A stretch of DNA of 32,435 bases from Alphaproteobacteria bacterium. Lineage in GTDB: Bacteria; Pseudomonadota; Alphaproteobacteria; JAJUGE01. Under the pieces are notes generated by a model. The model did not search any database. It was not told the origin of the DNA and was given only the letters and a program-made list of their open reading frames with translations. Both the position numbers and the translations under genes were made by a program. Of this stretch, positions 1 through 8,050 are shown piece by piece (position 1 is the first letter of the stretch; every line of letters starts with the position of its first letter). The stretch spans positions 1 through 32,435 of the forward strand of contig JAJUGE010000036.1 of assembly GCA_029268305.1 (NCBI GenBank), written 5' to 3'.

Positions 1-2
1 CC

Positions 3-1772
3 CCGGAGCGGGAGTCCCGACGTTGGCTGCGCCGCGATCGCAGGAGGCAGAGACGTGAGGAGCGGAACAAGGCAGCGTTGCGTCAATTCTATCGCGACAA
101 CAAAGCCGACATCGAACTAGGGGCGCATTGGGGAGCCGTGCGCCAGATAGCGGATTATTACCTCTTTCATCCTAACGAAATGAGCGAACTTGTAGATGAT
201 CCGCATACAGCAACGCTTGCGTTACGCAACTCGTTCGCGATGCTGGATCCACACGTGCCCAGCCTCTCCGAAATAGAACAGCGGTATGAAGTTATCAGAG
301 TGCTGTACGCAGCTTGCTTGGCGACGTACCGAGAAGAAGGAGACCTTAATAATGTTGGCGAGAAGGTTCTACGCGCTGTAAAAACGGCCGTTGGCGTGTA
401 TCCTGGCGTCGGAGAGGAGGAGACCAAAACCTTCGAGGCGGAAATTGACCACCGACTTTTTGCGAACACAGCTGACGTGGAGGCTTACGCCCGCGAATTG
501 ATCGAGCCGCAACTGCTCAGGTCGGATAACACCCATACGGACGTCGGCTGGCTTCGCTACAAAGACGTGTTTAAGCCCCTTCAGAAAACGTTGCCTCTGG
601 AATGGTTGAGTCGCTACCCGAACATGCCAGACATTGCGCGCGATCACTTGTTTGATATGTGCGCGGAGCATGCCGACCGCGTGAAGCTGAACAGACTGAT
701 CCAAACTCGTTGCACCGAAGCTCTTGATACCCCCTCCAGCGCTCCATCCATTCCTGGTTCAGTACACGACTTCTGGCTTCTCCGCGGCTTCTTTTTTTTG
801 CCCGAACCTCCCACAGGCGTTCTGGCATACCTGAGGGGCAACCCGCAGACGATCTTCGGGATCGAACATCGAGCCGGATCACTTTCCCACAAGGCGGCAG
901 TAGGGTGGCCGGCACTTTCCGCCGCCAAAATCTTCGCTATTCTTGATGCCTATGTCGACGCTTGGCCGAAGGTCTTTCTTCCGAGTTCGTTTGGGACGGG
1001 TTCTCCGGCAGGCGAGATCGCTTACCGCTTCCTCACGGATATCGTCTATTCAGTGGGGCGCGATGATCCAGTTCATGCCCTGCCGGTCATTGACAAGTTG
1101 CTTGCTGATAGCCGCTTCGTCGATTTCCACACCGTAGCGCGCAGCCTCAAAGCCCACGCTATCCGCAAGCACGCTCTTCAGGGGTTTCTTCCCCCTACAC
1201 CGAGGGCCGTAGTTGAACTATTGGACCGGAGTCGGATTGCGACGGTAGAGGACCTGCGAGCGATTTTGATCGAAGAGCTTGAGGAATATCAGATCTGGTT
1301 GCGGAATGCGGAAACCGCTCCGCTGAGCGTTTTCTACTCGGAGGGAAGGCGGGTCAGCGAGAATGTCGCCCGTGACAGAATTGTCGACCATCTGGACGTC
1401 CGGATGAGGCGCCGCGACCTCTCCATCGTAGTCGAGCATCACGTGGCCAATGCGAACCGCTGCGATTTCACGGTCACTGCGATGGTCGACGGTCAGAGAC
1501 GTCTCCTCGTGGTTGAGATGAAGGGGCAGTGGCATCCTGAGCTCTTTTCGGCCGCATCCGCACAGCTCCATGACCGATACAGCACCCATCCGGATGCCGC
1601 CATGCAAGGAGTCTATTTGGTGCTTTGGGTCGGAGGAGGGGCGAAAATCGCGGGTCGCGTCGACCGTTCCATGGCGACGCCGATGCAGCTTCACGACAAG
1701 CTTACTGAAACGATGCCGCCTGAGTTACACGGGTCAGTGGATGTCTTCGTCCTGAACCTGTCGCCGACCTAA
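3..1772 (+). CDS. C-terminal part of a large protein with a PD-(D/E)XK nuclease-like domain (5' partial)
   Basis: The frame is open to the left edge, so the start probably lies outside the window; a TTG at 78 is the first conventional start but the upstream codons read as a charged, Arg-rich helix that continues the protein. The bulk is helical with no motif I recognise. The last 130 residues look like a PD-(D/E)XK fold: counting from codon 78, D463 (CDFTV), E480 and K482 (VVEMKGQW), then QLHDRY and a hydrophobic strand GVYLVLW. In family knowledge, this ExKGxW...QLxxRY...GxYLV pattern is found at the C-terminus of long ATPase-type or HEAT-like proteins in defence islands. Codon use is clearly more AT-rich than the genes to the right, which suggests horizontal acquisition. 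An N-terminal NTPase upstream is inferred, not seen. Function as a DNA-cleaving defence effector is likely but unproven. Confidence 0.6.
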   Translation, partial: PERESRRWLRRDRRRQRREERNKAALRQFYRDNKADIELGAHWGAVRQIADYYLFHPNEMSELVDDPHTATLALRNSFAMLDPHVPSLSEIEQRYEVIRVLYAACLATYREEGDLNNVGEKVLRAVKTAVGVYPGVGEEETKTFEAEIDHRLFANTADVEAYARELIEPQLLRSDNTHTDVGWLRYKDVFKPLQKTLPLEWLSRYPNMPDIARDHLFDMCAEHADRVKLNRLIQTRCTEALDTPSSAPSIPGSVHDFWLLRGFFFLPEPPTGVLAYLRGNPQTIFGIEHRAGSLSHKAAVGWPALSAAKIFAILDAYVDAWPKVFLPSSFGTGSPAGEIAYRFLTDIVYSVGRDDPVHALPVIDKLLADSRFVDFHTVARSLKAHAIRKHALQGFLPPTPRAVVELLDRSRIATVEDLRAILIEELEEYQIWLRNAETAPLSVFYSEGRRVSENVARDRIVDHLDVRMRRRDLSIVVEHHVANANRCDFTVTAMVDGQRRLLVVEMKGQWHPELFSAASAQLHDRYSTHPDAAMQGVYLVLWVGGGAKIAGRVDRSMATPMQLHDKLTETMPPELHGSVDVFVLNLSPT

Positions 1773-2138
1773 CAGGACCCGGCATCACCGGTTTCCCCCC
1801 ATGGAACCGCTGGAACGTCAGCTTGTCCCAGTAGCCGCGCTGGAAGGCGATGCGGCCGTCCACGACGTGGAAGAAGCCGCAGCCGCGAAGGCCCTGCGCC
1901 ATTCCAGGATTGCCCAGTCGCCGTCGTCCTCGAAGGTGTGCTCGACGATGCACGTCATCCCGGCGGCGGCGAAGCCGCGGGCGAACATCTCGCGGATGAC
2001 GGCCGCCCCCTCGACCGGCGCCTCCACCACCTGATAGTTCACCGCATGCCTGTGATGGAAGGTGGTCAGCGCCTCGACGTCGGCGCGGTTGAAGGCATCC
2101 GCGGCGACGAGTTCCCTCGGGCGCATCAATGGGTCCAT
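1702..2138 (-). pseudogene. SnoaL/NTF2-like protein, frameshifted
   Basis: Reading leftward from an ATG at 2138 with an SD-like GGAG 8 bases upstream, the first frame gives an NTF2-like N-terminal half ([17 protein letters not shown], then EHTFEDDGDWAILEWR). That frame turns into low-complexity Ala/Ser near 1895. A second frame then supplies the matching C-terminal half (GLRGCGFFHVVDGRIAFQ, followed by YWDKLTF). The two halves together make a normal SnoaL-like fold, so the gene carries a frameshift between about 1890 and 1910. The second frame has no stop until 1702, inside the neighbouring nuclease gene; a further shift in a run of six G at 1795-1800 would end it at 1769. SnoaL-like proteins are small cone-shaped enzymes or binding proteins of varied function. 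Decay or an assembly indel are both possible. Confidence 0.6.
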
Positions 2139-2293
2139 GCCGTCATCTCCGGGGAAGCGCCGCCTTGCGGCCATGCCGGCGCGGCGCGGGCGGGACGGGG
2201 AACGATCGCGGCCGAAGATCCCGCGGTCCGGGGCGGGCGGCGCGGAACCGGTTATGCTGGCGCGGACGGCCGCCGGAACCCGCGGGAGGAAGC

Positions 2294-2707
2294 GTGGCGA
2301 AGCATCGCATCTGTTCCGTCAGCGTCGCGAGCGTCTATCCCCACTACGTGGCCAAGGCGGAGAAGAAGGGCCGCACGAAGACCGAGGTCGACGAGATCGT
2401 CCGCTGGCTGACGGGGCACAGCCGGGAGACGCTGGACGAGCAGCTGGCGACCGATGTGAGCTTCGAGGATTTCTTCGCGCACGCGCCGCGGATGAATCCG
2501 GCGCGATCGCAGATCACCGGCACGATCTGCGGCGTGCGCGTCGAGACGATCGAGGAGCCGACCATGCGGGAGATCCGCTATCTCGACAAGCTGATCGACG
2601 GGCTCGCCAAGGGGAAAGCCGATGGCGAAGATCCTCCGGCAGTAGCCGGCCTTCCGCTCTCCCTTCCCGGCGGTAGGAGTCTGGACGAAGCGGTGGAAAT
2701 CGTCTAG
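2294..2707 (+). CDS. DUF2200 family protein with a C-terminal one-base frameshift
   Basis: Starts at a GTG preceded by GGGAGGA. The protein opens [19 protein letters not shown], then [20 protein letters not shown] and [18 protein letters not shown], which I recognise as DUF2200, a small conserved family of about 115 residues with no known function. Family members end in a short tail of the type AMxKILR. Here the reading frame after GKA runs on as DGEDPPAV and stops at 2707, while the next frame reads MAKILRQ and stops at 2645. One extra base near 2620-2623 therefore explains the altered tail. The rest of the protein looks intact. Function unknown; the last seven residues are probably a sequence error or a recent mutation. 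Confidence 0.75.
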   Translation: MAKHRICSVSVASVYPHYVAKAEKKGRTKTEVDEIVRWLTGHSRETLDEQLATDVSFEDFFAHAPRMNPARSQITGTICGVRVETIEEPTMREIRYLDKLIDGLAKGKADGEDPPAVAGLPLSLPGGRSLDEAVEIV

Positions 2708-2748
2708 ACTATATTCCTATTCACGCTACCGGGAGCCCCCATGCCGCG

Positions 2749-3050
2749 CCCTCTCCCCAACCGTCATCGCGAGGCGCGGAGCGCCGCGGCGATCCAGAGC
2801 CGCGACCGCTGGCGCCGGGGCGATTCTGGATCGCTTCGCTCCCTCCGGTCACTCGCGATGACGAACTCAGGGGTGCGGGCGAAGACCACCCCCACAAATC
2901 CGAAGGAATCCCCACATTTCCCAATGGTTTCCTCTCCGCCCTCTCCCCACCGTCAACGCGAGGCGCGCAGCGCCGCGGCGATCCAGGGCCGCGAGCGCCG
3001 GCGCCGGGGCCACCCCCACGAATCCCGAGGAATCCCCACATTTCCCTATG
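2749..3050. repeat. Composite repeat in two copies, one containing a long inverted repeat
   Basis: Copy A spans about 2749-2925 and copy B about 2939-3050. Both open with CCTCTCCCCA, then a CGTCA(T/A)CGCGAGGCGC block and CGCCGCGGCGATCCAG, and both close with CCACCCCCAC(A/G)AATCC and GGAATCCCCACATTTCCC. Copy A also contains a right arm, so CGTCATCGCGAG at 2762-2773 is exactly inverted by CTCGCGATGACG at 2852-2863, and GATCCAGA near 2791 is inverted by TCTGGATC near 2826. Copy B lacks that arm. This resembles the dispersed palindromic elements common in alphaproteobacterial intergenic DNA. An open frame runs through it into the next gene but has no coding character. This stretch otherwise holds no gene. 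Confidence 0.8.
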
Positions 3051-3075
3051 CCGCTTCTTCCGCCGGGCTTAGCCT

Positions 3076-3089
3076 TTTCCCCGGGGAAA
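3076..3089. promoter_or_regulatory. Perfect 14-bp palindrome upstream of the dioxygenase gene
   Basis: TTTCCCCGGGGAAA is a perfect palindrome centred 3082/3083, about 30 bases before the ATG at 3119. It has no T-tract and no loop, so it is more like a dimeric repressor or activator site than a terminator. It lies where an operator for the 3119-5568 gene set would be expected. No known regulator site is recognised. Confidence 0.3.
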
Positions 3090-3118
3090 CGCGCCTGCAC
3101 CACGGAGGGGCGAGGACC

Positions 3119-3979
3119 ATGCCGAAGAAGCTGACCGAGGAGCAACTGGACCGTTACCGCCACGACGGCTTCCTGTTTCCGCTGCCGGGGATCGGGGCGG
3201 AGGACGCCGCCCGCTACCGCGCCCGCCTCGAAGCCTGGGAGCGGGAACAGGGCCAGCCGATCACGGCGACGGACGCGCGCTACAAGCCGCACATCCTGTT
3301 CCCCTGGGCGAACGAGCTGGTGCGGCGGCCCGAGATCCTCGACGCGGTCGAGGACGCGATCGGCCCGGACATCCTGGTCTGGACCAGCACCTTCTTCGTC
3401 AAGGAGCCGAACACGCCGGCGGTCACCCTCTGGCACCAGGACTGGACGTTCTTCGGCCTCCGCCCGCACGAGCACGTCACCGCATGGGTGGCACTCTCCA
3501 ACGCGTCGGAGGCGGCCGGCTGCATGCAGATGGTGCCGGAGGAGGGCCGCGGCCGGCCGATGCGCCACCAGCCGCGCGCCGACCCGAACAGCATCAACGG
3601 CGGCGGCCAGCGCGTGGTCGAGCCGTTCGACGAGGCGAAGGCCGTGCACGCCGCCCTCCGGCCCGGCGAATTCTCGCTGCACCACACGCTCTGCATCCAC
3701 AGCTCGGCCCCGAACCGGGGCGACGACCGCCGCATCGGCCTCGGCATCAGCTACGTGCCGACGCGCGTGCGCCACATCGGCACGATCCCGGTCTCGGCCC
3801 TGCTGGTGCGCGGCGAGGACCGCTTCGGCCACTTCCGCCACGAGGCGGACCCGACCGGAGACTATGCCGCCGACCTCGCCGCCCACGCCGCCGCCTATGC
3901 GCCCTACCGCGCCGCCTACAACGAGCAGGTCCGCTGGCACGAGCAGGGCGAGCCGCGCCAGACGAGTGCCGCGCAATGA
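3119..3979 (+). CDS. Phytanoyl-CoA dioxygenase (PhyH) family protein
   Basis: A 286-residue non-haem Fe(II)/2-oxoglutarate oxygenase. The start is the ATG at 3119, preceded by GGAGG about 12 bases away; an in-frame extension upstream goes through repeat DNA and is rejected. The iron ligands are visible as H106-x-D108 in LWHQDWTFFG and H194 in LCIHSSAPNRG, with R204/R205 in the position that binds the 2-oxoglutarate carboxylate. The start LTEEQLDRYRHDGFLF is typical of the family. Members hydroxylate a wide set of small carboxylates, acyl-CoAs and natural products, so the substrate cannot be named. The stop overlaps the ATG of the SDR gene as ATGA, so the two are translationally coupled, and an enoyl-CoA hydratase follows. 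A role in acyl-CoA or hydroxy-acid catabolism fits but is inference. Confidence 0.88.
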   Translation: MPKKLTEEQLDRYRHDGFLFPLPGIGAEDAARYRARLEAWEREQGQPITATDARYKPHILFPWANELVRRPEILDAVEDAIGPDILVWTSTFFVKEPNTPAVTLWHQDWTFFGLRPHEHVTAWVALSNASEAAGCMQMVPEEGRGRPMRHQPRADPNSINGGGQRVVEPFDEAKAVHAALRPGEFSLHHTLCIHSSAPNRGDDRRIGLGISYVPTRVRHIGTIPVSALLVRGEDRFGHFRHEADPTGDYAADLAAHAAAYAPYRAAYNEQVRWHEQGEPRQTSAAQ

Positions 3980-4740
3980 GCGAGGGGCGCCTCGCGGGCA
4001 GGACCGCGATCGTCACCGGGGCGGCGGGCGGCATCGGCCGTGCCATCGCCGAGCGCTTCGCCCGCGAGGGGGCGGCGGTCCTCGTCGCCGACATCGACGA
4101 GGCCGGGATCGAGGAGACGGTGCGCCGCATCGGCGAGGCCGGCGGCCGGGCCGCCGGCAGTCGCTGCGACGTCTCGCGCGAGGAGGATGCCGAGGCGGCG
4201 GTGCAGGAGGCGGTCGAGCGCTTCGGCGGGCTGCACGTGCTCGTCAACGACGCCGCCACCTTCCTCGCCGACGGCACCGTCGCCGACATCCCGGATGCCG
4301 ACTGGCGCCGGGCGCTCGACGTGAACCTCACCGGCGCCTTCCTGATGAGCAAGTATGCCGTGCCGGTGATGGCGGCGGGCGGCGGCGGCAGCATCGTCCA
4401 TATCGCCTCGCAGCTCGGCCAGGTCGGCAAGAAGGGGCGGAGCTGGTACGGTGCGGCCAAGGCGGCGCTGATCCACCTCGCGAAGACGATGGCGATCGAT
4501 CACGCCGGGCAGAACATCCGCGTCAACAGCCTCTCGCCGGGGCCGATCGAGACCGACCGCATCCGCCGGCGCTATGGCGGCCGGGAGGCGGCGCTGCGAG
4601 ACCTCGGCTCGCTCACCCTCGTCCGCCGCCTCGGCCGGCCCGAGGAGATCGCCGCCGCGGCACTCTTCCTCGCCAGCGACGAGTCCTCGTTCATGACGGG
4701 GGCCGACCTCCTCGTCGACGGCGGCTATAACGCCGTCTGA
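3976..4740 (+). CDS. SDR family NAD(P)-dependent oxidoreductase
   Basis: A 254-residue classical short-chain dehydrogenase. Visible motifs: TGAAGGIG (14-21) for the dinucleotide, D39 at the end of strand 2 (points to NAD rather than NADP), CDV at 64-66, the NNAG equivalent as NDAA (91-94), N117, and the catalytic S145, Y158 and K162 in WYGAAKAAL. The tail SFMTGADLLVDGG is the usual FabG-like end. The start ATG overlaps the stop of the dioxygenase gene by four bases, so both are made together. It would oxidise an alcohol or reduce a ketone; substrate unknown. Naming it FabG would be over-reading because many catabolic SDRs look alike. Confidence 0.92.
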   Translation: MSEGRLAGRTAIVTGAAGGIGRAIAERFAREGAAVLVADIDEAGIEETVRRIGEAGGRAAGSRCDVSREEDAEAAVQEAVERFGGLHVLVNDAATFLADGTVADIPDADWRRALDVNLTGAFLMSKYAVPVMAAGGGGSIVHIASQLGQVGKKGRSWYGAAKAALIHLAKTMAIDHAGQNIRVNSLSPGPIETDRIRRRYGGREAALRDLGSLTLVRRLGRPEEIAAAALFLASDESSFMTGADLLVDGGYNAV

Positions 4741-4770
4741 CTTTCCTCCTCCACGACAGCGGACCCGGAC

Positions 4771-5568
4771 ATGCAGAACGACAAGGTAAGGCTCGAGACC
4801 GACGGCAAGGTCGCCGTGATGACCCTGAACGACCCCGGCGCCCTCAACGCCATCGGCCACCGCATGCGCCAGGACCTCGGCGAGGCGATCGAGGCGGTGG
4901 AGCAGGGCGGCGCGCGCTGCCTGCTGATCACCGGCGCCGGTCGCGCCTTCTGCTCGGGCGCCAACCTGAACGATCCGGACCGGCCGCCTCGCGACCGCGC
5001 CGCCGAAGCGCGCGGCGAGGCGAAGAGCGATCTCGAATCCTGGTACAACCCGTTCTTCCTCAGGCTGCGCGACCTGCCGATCCCGGTCGTCGCCGCGATC
5101 AACGGCGTCGCCGCCGGCGCCGGGATGAGCCTCGCCCTCTCGGCCGACATCAAGCTGGCGGCGCGCTCGGCCTATTTCCTTCAGGCGTTCGCGCGGATCG
5201 GCCTCCTGCCCGACTGCGGCTCGTCCTACGTCCTGCCGCGCCTGGTCGGGATCGCCCGCGCCATGGAGCTGTCGATGCTGGCCGAGAAGCTGCCGGCGGA
5301 GACCGCGCTCGAATGGGGCCTGATCAACCGGGTCGTCGACGACGCCGAGCTGATGCCGGCGGCGATGGAGATGGCGACCCGGCTCGCCAACGGGCCGAAG
5401 GCGCTCGGCCTGATGCGGCGGATGTACTGGGGCAGCCTCGAGAACGGCTACGCCGCGCAGCTCGACCTCGAGGCGAAGCTGCAGATCGAGGCCGGGCTCT
5501 CCGCCGACTACGCCGAGGGGGTCGCCGCGTTCCGGGAGAAGCGGCCGGCCAGGTTCACGGGGAGCTGA
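4771..5568 (+). CDS. Enoyl-CoA hydratase/isomerase family protein
   Basis: A 265-residue crotonase-fold protein. The oxyanion-hole segments are GRAFCSGANLND (58-69) and NGVAAGAGMSLALSADIKLA (111-130). The stretch FLQAFARIGLLPDCGSSYVL (136-155) matches PaaG-like isomerases: Asp148 sits where hydratases usually carry the catalytic Glu164, so isomerase or another crotonase reaction is as likely as hydration. It follows the SDR gene after 30 bases on the same strand and probably belongs to that operon. The 3' end overlaps the end of ribF on the other strand by 14 bases. Substrate not assignable. Confidence 0.9.
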   Translation: MQNDKVRLETDGKVAVMTLNDPGALNAIGHRMRQDLGEAIEAVEQGGARCLLITGAGRAFCSGANLNDPDRPPRDRAAEARGEAKSDLESWYNPFFLRLRDLPIPVVAAINGVAAGAGMSLALSADIKLAARSAYFLQAFARIGLLPDCGSSYVLPRLVGIARAMELSMLAEKLPAETALEWGLINRVVDDAELMPAAMEMATRLANGPKALGLMRRMYWGSLENGYAAQLDLEAKLQIEAGLSADYAEGVAAFREKRPARFTGS

Positions 5569-6511
5569 CGCCGGCGAGGAGGCGTCGCGCCTCGGCGCAG
5601 TCGACGGCGATCTGCTCCTTCAGGGCGTCGAGGCCGTCGAACTTGCGCTCGGGGCGGATGTAGGCGACGAACTGCACCCGGACCCGCTTGCCGTAGAGGT
5701 CGCCGGTGTAGTCGAACAGGTGCACCTCGAGCAGGAGGTCGGTGCCGTCGACGGTCGGCCGGCGGCCGAAATTGGCGGCGCCGTCGTACCAGCGGGTCGC
5801 AGCCCCCTCCTCCTCCTCGACGCCGACGCGCACGGCATAGACGCCGGTCGCCGGCCGGAGGTTGTCGCCGAGGGCGACGTTGGCGGTCGGGAAGCCGATC
5901 GTGCGCCCCCGCTTCTGGCCGTGCTCGACGGTTCCGTCGATCTCCCACCAGTGGCCGAGGAGGCGCGCCGCCTCCTCCGGGCGGCCGTTCTGGAGGTGCT
6001 CGCGGATCCGGGTCGAGGAGTACTCGACACCGTCCTCGCCGATGACGCTCGCCACCTCGGTGACGCCGAAGCCGTAACGGGGCGCCAGCCGGCGCAGCAG
6101 CTCCGGCGTCCCGCGGCGGTCGCGGCCGAAGTGGAAGTCCTGGCCGACGACGGCGTGCCGGATCGCGAGATCGCGCGCCAAAATCTCGTCGACGAACGCC
6201 TCGGCGGAGTGGCGGGCGAGCTCGCGGTCGAACGCGAGCACGAACAGGAGATCGGCGCCGAGCGCCTCGATCAGCCGCGCCTTGGTGCTGGGCGAGGTCA
6301 GCCGGAACGGCGGCTCGTGCGGGCGGAAGAAGCTGCGCGGGTGCGGCTCGAACGTCAGCACGCCCCACGGCACGCCCTCGGCCTCGGCCACCTCGCGGGC
6401 CTTGTCGATCACGGCGCGGTGGCCGTGGTGGATGCCGTCGAAGTTGCCGATGGCGACAGCCGCACCACGCGCATCGTCGGGCAGGCCCGTGGAGCTGTGG
6501 AAGATGCGCAT
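5555..6511 (-). CDS. ribF: Bifunctional riboflavin kinase / FAD synthetase
   Basis: A 318-residue two-domain enzyme making FMN from riboflavin and then FAD. The N-terminal nucleotidyltransferase has GNFDGIHHGH (22-31), FEPHP, GQDFHFG and YSSTRIREHL; the C-terminal flavokinase has GRTIGFPTANV, ANFGRRPTVDG and LEVHLFDYTGDLYGK. Length is normal for the family. The ATG at 6511 was chosen because MRIFHSS begins just before the first conserved strand; the frame stays open to 6595 without extra homology. It is the only housekeeping enzyme in this part of the window. Its 3' end overlaps the convergent enoyl-CoA hydratase gene. A hairpin lies in the 93-base gap before it. Confidence 0.95.
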   Translation of the reverse strand: MRIFHSSTGLPDDARGAAVAIGNFDGIHHGHRAVIDKAREVAEAEGVPWGVLTFEPHPRSFFRPHEPPFRLTSPSTKARLIEALGADLLFVLAFDRELARHSAEAFVDEILARDLAIRHAVVGQDFHFGRDRRGTPELLRRLAPRYGFGVTEVASVIGEDGVEYSSTRIREHLQNGRPEEAARLLGHWWEIDGTVEHGQKRGRTIGFPTANVALGDNLRPATGVYAVRVGVEEEEGAATRWYDGAANFGRRPTVDGTDLLLEVHLFDYTGDLYGKRVRVQFVAYIRPERKFDGLDALKEQIAVDCAEARRLLAGVSSP

Positions 6512-6537
6512 CTGCGTGCTGGTTCCGTCCCGGTTGC

Positions 6538-6586
6538 GGGGGCGTGTCGGTTCGTGCAGGCGGCGCAATCTAACGAACGCGCCCCC
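6538..6586 (-). promoter_or_regulatory. Hairpin in the leader of ribF
   Basis: Between the end of the amidase at 6605 and the ribF start at 6511 the sequence can fold: GGGGGCG (6538-6544) pairs with CGCCCCC (6580-6586), and inside it GTTCG (6550-6554) pairs with CGAAC (6574-6578), leaving a 19-base loop and an asymmetric bulge. No T-run follows on the minus strand, so it is a poor intrinsic terminator. It could be an attenuator, a decoy stem or chance in GC-rich DNA. I do not see FMN-riboswitch core elements. Confidence 0.3.
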
Positions 6587-6604
6587 GGTCGACAAGCTGA
6601 CCGC

Positions 6605-8050
6605 TCAGGCGGCGGCGCCGGTCCGCGGCTCGATCGGCACCCGCTCGGCGAGGCCGGTGAGCTGCTCCAGCAGCGCGCCGGCGCGGAGCAGCGCCGCCTC
6701 GTCGCGCGGGCGGGCGATGATCTGGAGCCCGACCGGCCGGCCGTCGGCGGTGAAGCCGGCCGGCATCGCCAGCGCCGGACAGCCCGTGAGCACCACCGCG
6801 TAGGAGAGCGCGATCCAGTGGAAGTCGTAACGGGAGGGCTGGCCGTCGATCTCGGCCGGCGCGCGGAGCTCCTTGTCGAACGGCGGCACCGAGACCGTCG
6901 GCGCGATCAGGAGGTCGTGCGTCCGGAAGAACTCGTTGAAGCGGACGACGATCGCGGCGCGCGCCCGCTCCGCCGCCGCCAGCTCGACCGTCGTCATCCG
7001 CTTCGCCGCCTCGAGCGGCTCGACGATGGCAGGCGCGATGCGGCCGGGGTGCTGCTCGACCACCTCCTGCCGGTCGAGCAGCAGGCTCATCTGGTAGAGC
7101 GGCATGAACGCTTCCTCGGCCCCGGCCATGTCGGGCGAGGCCTGCTCGACCACCGCGCCGTGCCCCTCCAGGCGCCGCGCGGCGGCGGCGCAGATCTCGC
7201 GGACCTCGGGCGCCACCGGGGCGAAGCCGAGATCGGGGCTGAAGGCGATCCGCGGCGGCAGCGACGGCTCCGCCGCTGCGCGGGCGAAGGGCTCCGCCCG
7301 GTCCTCCAGCGTCAGCGGGTCGTCGGGGAAGTAGCCCGCGAGATGGTCCAGAAAGAGCGCGACGTCGCCGACATTGCGCGCCATCGGCCCCTGCACGGCG
7401 AGCGGGTTGAAGGCGCGGCCCGAGATCGCACGCGGCACCCGCCCGAAGCTCGGCCGCAGCCCGACGATCGAGCAGCAACTCGCCGGGATGCGCAGGCTGC
7501 CGGCGATGTCGGTGCCGTGCGCCAGCCAGACCTCACCGGCCGCCAGCGCCGCCGCCGCGCCGCCCGACGAGCCCCCGCAGGTCAGGCTCGTGTTCCACGG
7601 GTTGGAAGTGTGGCCGAAGATCGGGTTCCAGGTGGTGGCGAGCGAGCCATATTCGGGCGTGTTCGAGCGGGCGAGGACGATGCCGCCGCGCTCCTCCATC
7701 CGCAGCACCAGCGGGTCGGACTTCGGCGCGATGCGGTCGGCGAACACCGGGCAGCCGAAGGTGCTCCGCACGCCCTCGACGTCGATCAGGTCCTTGACCG
7801 CGATCGGCAATCCGGCGAGCCAGCCGGGATGATCTTCCCGCTCGCGCCCCTTCCCCTCCATCAACCGCTTGGCGTAATCGCGCGCCCGGTCGAAGCAGCG
7901 GATCGGCAGCGCGTTCACGGCGCCGTCCACCGCCTCGATGCGCGCAGCGGCGGCTTCGACCAGGTCCAGCGGCGTGAGCTCGCGCCGTTTCAGCCGTGCG
8001 ACCGCCTCTCGCGCCGTGAGCCGGATCAGCTCGTCCGCGCCCGCCGTCAC
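6605..8050 (-). CDS. Amidase signature family protein, second of a tandem pair
   Basis: A 481-residue amidase with the Ser-cisSer-Lys triad: K86 in PIAVKDL, the Gly/Ser-rich TCGGSSGGAAAALAAG with S161, and nucleophile S185 in GTDIAGSLRIPAS. It starts at a GTG that overlaps the stop of the upstream amidase as GTGA, which indicates coupled translation; the much longer open frame upstream on this strand is a shadow of that other amidase. The two proteins share start context (ELIRLTAREAV), length and most motifs, so they are paralogs from a tandem duplication. Amidase-signature enzymes hydrolyse amides, carbamates, ureas or act as GatA; no gatB or gatC is nearby, so a catabolic role is favoured. 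Substrate unknown. Confidence 0.9.
   Translation of the reverse strand: MTAGADELIRLTAREAVARLKRRELTPLDLVEAAAARIEAVDGAVNALPIRCFDRARDYAKRLMEGKGREREDHPGWLAGLPIAVKDLIDVEGVRSTFGCPVFADRIAPKSDPLVLRMEERGGIVLARSNTPEYGSLATTWNPIFGHTSNPWNTSLTCGGSSGGAAAALAAGEVWLAHGTDIAGSLRIPASCCSIVGLRPSFGRVPRAISGRAFNPLAVQGPMARNVGDVALFLDHLAGYFPDDPLTLEDRAEPFARAAAEPSLPPRIAFSPDLGFAPVAPEVREICAAAARRLEGHGAVVEQASPDMAGAEEAFMPLYQMSLLLDRQEVVEQHPGRIAPAIVEPLEAAKRMTTVELAAAERARAAIVVRFNEFFRTHDLLIAPTVSVPPFDKELRAPAEIDGQPSRYDFHWIALSYAVVLTGCPALAMPAGFTADGRPVGLQIIARPRDEAALLRAGALLEQLTGLAERVPIEPRTGAAA

Noticed and set aside
2749..3050. Possible CRISPR array or tRNA-like structure
   Set aside because: Only two copies with unequal length, no regular spacers and no cloverleaf; it fits a palindromic dispersed repeat.
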